Position numbers and translations under genes: made by a program
The notes under the pieces: generated by a model
The model's database searches: none
What the model was told of the DNA's origin: nothing
The model's input: only the letters and a program-made list of their open reading frames with translations
Shown here: positions 59,725 to 64,000 of the stretch, one piece after another
Layout of the letters: every line of letters starts with the position of its first letter
Numbering within the stretch: position 1 is the stretch's first letter
Source: Physella acuta
Lineage: Eukaryota > Mollusca > Gastropoda > Physidae
Reading direction: 5' to 3'
Assembly: GCF_028476545.1 (NCBI RefSeq)
Contig: NW_026732507.1
Coordinates: forward strand, 62,001-126,000
Length of the DNA: 64,000 nucleotides

Positions 59725-59990
59725 TCAGGCTTTGGGCGACTCAAATGCCTTTAATTCTACCAAAACTTTTTGTAATATAGGCCCAGTCTCAAACAACGTT
59801 TGAAGAAACTATTCCAATCAACGAATATAGGTACTGCATCTGATTCAACGAACACATTTGACCGTTTATATCAAGACTAAAGGGACTGTCTCAGTTAACG
59901 AACATTTGGACTATATCACAATTATAGTTTTTATATTCCCACGAAAACTACCTACTATGTTTTACTCTATTCCCAACGGCCGTGGTCAAA

Positions 59991-60316
59991 ACGTTTTATA
60001 TAACCTAACTACAAACGTTTTATATAACCTAGCTACAAACGTTTTATATAACTTAACTACAAACGTTTTATATAACCTAACTACAAACGTTTTATATAAC
60101 TTAGCTACAAACGTTTTATATAACCTAACTACAAACGTTTTATATAACCTAACTACAAACGTTTTATATAACCTAACTACAAACGTTTTATATAACCTAA
60201 CTACAAACGTTTTATATAACCTAACTACAAACGTTTTATATAACCTAACTATAAACGTTTTATATAACCTAACTACAAACGTTTTATATAACCTAACTAC
60301 AAACGTTTTATATACA
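59991..60316. repeat. 24-bp minisatellite, duplicated copy
   Basis: Same array in copy 2 of the tandem duplication, with the same unit variants in the same order. Confidence 0.92.
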
Positions 60317-60433
60317 CTAACCTAACCACACACTGGAAACTCAGTTGTTATCCACAACTTCGTGCACAACAGCACAGGATGTCCATAGAATTTTAATTAC
60401 ACCAAAGTTATACTGTCACACATACATACATAA

Positions 60434-60435
<2 letters not shown>

Positions 60436-60514
<79 letters not shown>
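60436..60514. repeat. (AT)n microsatellite at the edge of the tandem duplication
   Basis: Pure AT repeat directly after copy 2. Confidence 0.96.
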
Positions 60515-60517
<3 letters not shown>

Positions 60518-61159
60518 ATCTATCCTTACGTGAATGTGAGTGAACTGAGCAATTTACAACTGGTGACTTCACTACTCGGAGCACATCTGTCTCCAAATAG
60601 TCATCGACAGGGCGTGTTACACATACACTTTTCCCCTTCATGTATTTCTATTGATTTATGATAATATTTTTTTTTTAAACGGCCACACGTGCTTCATCCG
60701 GGAAAGTAAACAAGAAAAGATATTTTTAAAATCGACAAAAGATAAAGTTTTGCGAAACAAAACGATTTTTAGACTATTGTTAATGGAAAGATTGCAGAGA
60801 AAGTCGTTTTATTGAAGGGGTACGTCAAAAACATGTAAGCCTACACAAAATATAACGTAGCATTTCTTATTAAAAAAATTATTAAACATGCCTACAAGTA
60901 AGCCTGTTACTATTAAGGAGAATTATTGTCATTTTCTTCTATTGAGTAATTGTGTAACATTTTAGAGGGGTGTAATTTTGTTACATTTTAGAGGGGTGTA
61001 GGACAAAAGACCGACAGCCAAAAGGCCGACAGCCCATAATAGAGAGAGATCTGGGTTGTTACGACCCAGAGAAGTGGAATCCAAGGGCGCGTACCATAGG
61101 AAGAGATGAAGATATCATGGGTTGCCCGTGCAGCGTGATCCCTCTTTGAACGGTTTAAA

Positions 61160-61417
61160 GTAAAAGTAAAGTTCCCCTTTCAAACCGGACGGTCTATGGG
61201 GCAAGTGAAGTAGAGTTCACTTGTTTCTGTGACCTCGGCATATGAAGAGATAGTGTGGTCAGCACTATGCCCAACCGCCTTTACTTTCCCTAACGTTAAT
61301 TAGGTACCCATCAGAGTTGGGTGGACTCAGGGACGATCTACTGACTTGAACCCTGAATCGAACTCGAGACTTACGGGTTAGCAGTCCAGCTCTCTACCGT
61401 TAGACCACTCCGTCCCA
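61160..61417 (-). mobile_element. tRNA-derived SINE, near full length
   Basis: Same family as 37611-37850, with A box TGGTCTAACGG and B box-like GAGTTCGATTC on the minus strand and a tail of short TAAAGT repeats. Confidence 0.85.
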
Positions 61418-61429
61418 CTTTGAACGATT

Positions 61430-64000
61430 TGGTCCAAAGAAATTCCAAGCTAGAAGTGTGGTGCCAACTCCGGTTGGATTAAATATTTAACTGATAATTG
61501 ACTACCAATGGTTTGGTCCATTGTTTTTAAGAAGCATCACCTTTAAAGTGATTTTAATTTGATATTTTAACCAAAATAAATACAGCACATTTTCTTAACC
61601 CCACCCCAACCAAGTCATAAAAGTTCCCCTCCCCCACCCTCTGTACGTCACAGGTATGTGAGGTTACTCATAGTATAGACCCCCCCCCCCCTCTAAAAAC
61701 CCACAACAACAAACAAACTGGTGCTACAAGTGAAACTAAATACACACAGCAACAAGACCTGCTTATCCAAGTAATGATTTATTTTTAATGCAGTCTCCAA
61801 CTTCTCAGGGAAATAAACCATTCACACATGACAGCAAAGTAAATAAACCATTATTAACATAGTAATCATCAAAACAAAACAAAAAACTCCATTCAATGTA
61901 TTAAACCTGGAAAACAAGCACACATTCAATCATTCAATGAATGAACCACTCTAATTATCTAAATGGCATTTTTGTTTTTACAAGATAAGTAAAGCAATTC
62001 AATTAAAAAAACTTTATAAATTTTGTTTAATAAAAATGTTTGCCACAGTATAAGCCTATTGACTAGATTGACACATCTGACTGGCCGTTCTAAAGTCATG
62101 TCCACACCCAAAGGTACAGCAACATTGGTGTGATAGTCAATGATGATAGGTAAAATGATGAGGATGATAATATGATAGTTGAATGAGTTAGACACTGATT
62201 AACATACAAAGAGATAGAAAACATTCTAATACTAGTTGAAACTCATGGTATTGTATAATAGTATCAGCTGGTTTGGGGAACAGCATTGTTCTATAATGTG
62301 ACACAATTTTGTGACACTAAAAAAATATTTGTGACATACTGGCATTGAGATGTGAAACAAATATTATGACAAACTGGCATAAAAACATGACACAAATATT
62401 GTGACAAACTGGCATAAAGACACAGCAGGAAAAAAAACTGGCCTACAGATAACAAAATGTAGCTGTTCTACTCTCCACTCACCTCCCCACCAAAAATTAT
62501 AAACAACAAAACCCAGTATATTTTTTGTTTATCTTTACATTTTTCAACTCTGAATTGTTTGTTTTTTTAAAAACTATTTTCTGTGAACAAAATTTCAGGG
62601 TTTTACATCAACACAAAGCTGTTATACTGGCATTGTCTATACTCTAGTATCAAACTTTAGGGGGATCAAGTTGCTTTAAAATTGTGTGGAGACCAGTCAC
62701 TACAAGCATGATGGTCCATTGGACAAGTTAAGAAAGACTTATGAAAAGGAATTGTATGGTCCACACCAGGCCTAGTCATCTTTACTTTCTCCAACTATAG
62801 TCGGGTACCCATCAGAGCTGAGTCGACTCAGAGCATCATGCAGGGAACAGAACTCGAGATTTTCCATTAACACTCTTGTGCTTAAGTACTTGACCACTTT
62901 GTCCCACTGTGATCAGTATTTAACTATAATAATTAAAACTTCGACAAAGAAAATGTTAGGACAGAGTAAAAGTAAACAGAATTAGGCCTGAACCACAGCT
63001 ACTAATTCAATCTGATTACATCCCTAAATATAAAAAAGTCTCATACATTTGTTTATAAATCAACATGCAGCATCTTTAAAAAGACCCAGACATTTTTTTT
63101 AGGAACAACAAATATTGAACCAACATGTTGGTTTGTTACTTAACATACACAGAATAAAACACATCAAAATGTTCATTTCAATGACATTAGCGACAAGAAA
63201 ATTTCATGACCAAATGCAATGTTAACAAACATAAAAATACCTTATTCAAGGTGCGAATGCATTCTTACATCAAGATAAGACGAAGCTGTAACTACGCGAG
63301 CAGCAAACATTAAAAAATGAACTAAACAACACGTACACCAAACACTTAAAGACAACAATGACCTAAACACAATGACCATGCAATGACCTTTGACACGATG
63401 ACCATGCTATTCACCTGACCATCTACTAGAATTCTCAAACTGGCATGAAAAAAAGTTCCAACTAAAAACACACTAACCGGGATATAAATTAGTTTTGCAC
63501 ACCTCTAGACTCTCCTTCAGGGAGCGGAGATTCCGTACATCAACAAGATATAATAAATCAATCATTTAATATCATCGCAACAGCTCAAACCCCTACATTT
63601 GATTGAAGATTATATTTTTTCTCTAGAAGAATCCAACAAGTTAAGTAACGCTTAATGAAGCTCTCAATACAACAGACAAGCATGAGAATCAACAAAATAC
63701 AAAGCCAAAAAAATGCACAGCAGCAACAGAGATGCCATTCTGATATCAACAATGTCCGCCCTCCCAATACATTTAGACAGCCCAGTGGCTATCATAAACT
63801 TAAATACAATTAGTGACGTTTCCTACCATGTTACATCAATAGCAAAACATTTCATGTTACAATTGAATAAAAAAAAAGAAAAAAACACTTATGTTAGAAA
63901 TGATTCGTTAAAAATAAATCTCATTTTACAAATAATTTGAAAATCATTTTATGTTATAAATCATTTTTTAAAAATTTGATGACACAATCCATGAGATAAA
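61430..64000. other. Unique AT-rich region; possibly 3' UTR of a gene beyond the window
   Basis: Apart from the SINE at 62700-62907 there are no tandem repeats or long frames. A minus-strand AATAAA at about 61790 would suit the end of a long 3' UTR of a minus-strand gene lying past 64000. Inference only. Confidence 0.25.
62700..62907 (-). mobile_element. tRNA-derived SINE copy, diverged
   Basis: Family body GGGTACCCATCAGAGCTGAG and the degraded head ending GTCCCAC (plus-strand reading); about 75-80 percent similar to the 61160 copy by eye. Confidence 0.7.

Larger units (their letters stand above)
58035..60434. repeat. Tandem duplication, copy 2
   Basis: About 2400 bp, directly abutting copy 1 and ending at an (AT)n tract (60436-60514). 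On the minus strand it repeats the laminin start and leader codons (58035 to about 58100) with one synonymous AAT/AAC difference. It then runs off the duplication edge and reaches a stop after eight more codons, so it is a leader-exon fragment without its donor. A recent event or an assembly artefact are both possible. Confidence 0.93.

Overview
The window is animal nuclear DNA, AT-rich, intron-rich and crowded with repeats. A laminin gene, tRNA-derived SINEs, a Mag-like Ty3/gypsy element, a Helitron and many MITEs point to a mollusc, probably a gastropod; the taxonomic call is inference.

One large host gene fills positions 22057 to 55697 on the minus strand. I traced 38 coding exons by hand with consistent splice phases. 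They sum to 6330 nt, or 2109 codons plus a stop. The product is a secreted laminin-type subunit with the order LN, LE1-4 plus part of LE5, LF (laminin IV type B), LE6-9, an LE split by L4 (laminin IV type A), LE11-16, coiled coil and a C-terminal cysteine. No LG domains follow. LF is a beta-chain mark and L4 followed by six LE is the gamma/alpha layout, so the architecture is unusual. A second, weaker host locus lies on the plus strand, with a Thr-rich exon at 14647-14832 and a PAN/apple-like last exon at 18208-18370.

Layout: 1-5200 is intergenic with old repeats. At 5394-9741 is a young LTR element inserted into a SINE. At 11730-13050 a Helitron sits inside an (AT)n microsatellite. From 14.6 to 18.4 kb is the possible Thr-rich/PAN gene. 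From 18.4 to 22.0 kb is intergenic with MITEs. From 22.06 to 55.7 kb is the laminin gene. From 55632 to 60434 a 2.4 kb segment, carrying the laminin upstream region and its signal-peptide codons, is present twice in tandem. From 60.5 to 64.0 kb there are SINEs and sequence with no gene I can support.

The most striking pattern is that tandem arrays in the laminin introns repeatedly start at, or contain copies of, the splice junction of the neighbouring exon (exons 1, 6, 8, 18, 19, 20 and 36, with exon 12 close by). Intron 19 is built almost wholly from copies of its own two splice sites.
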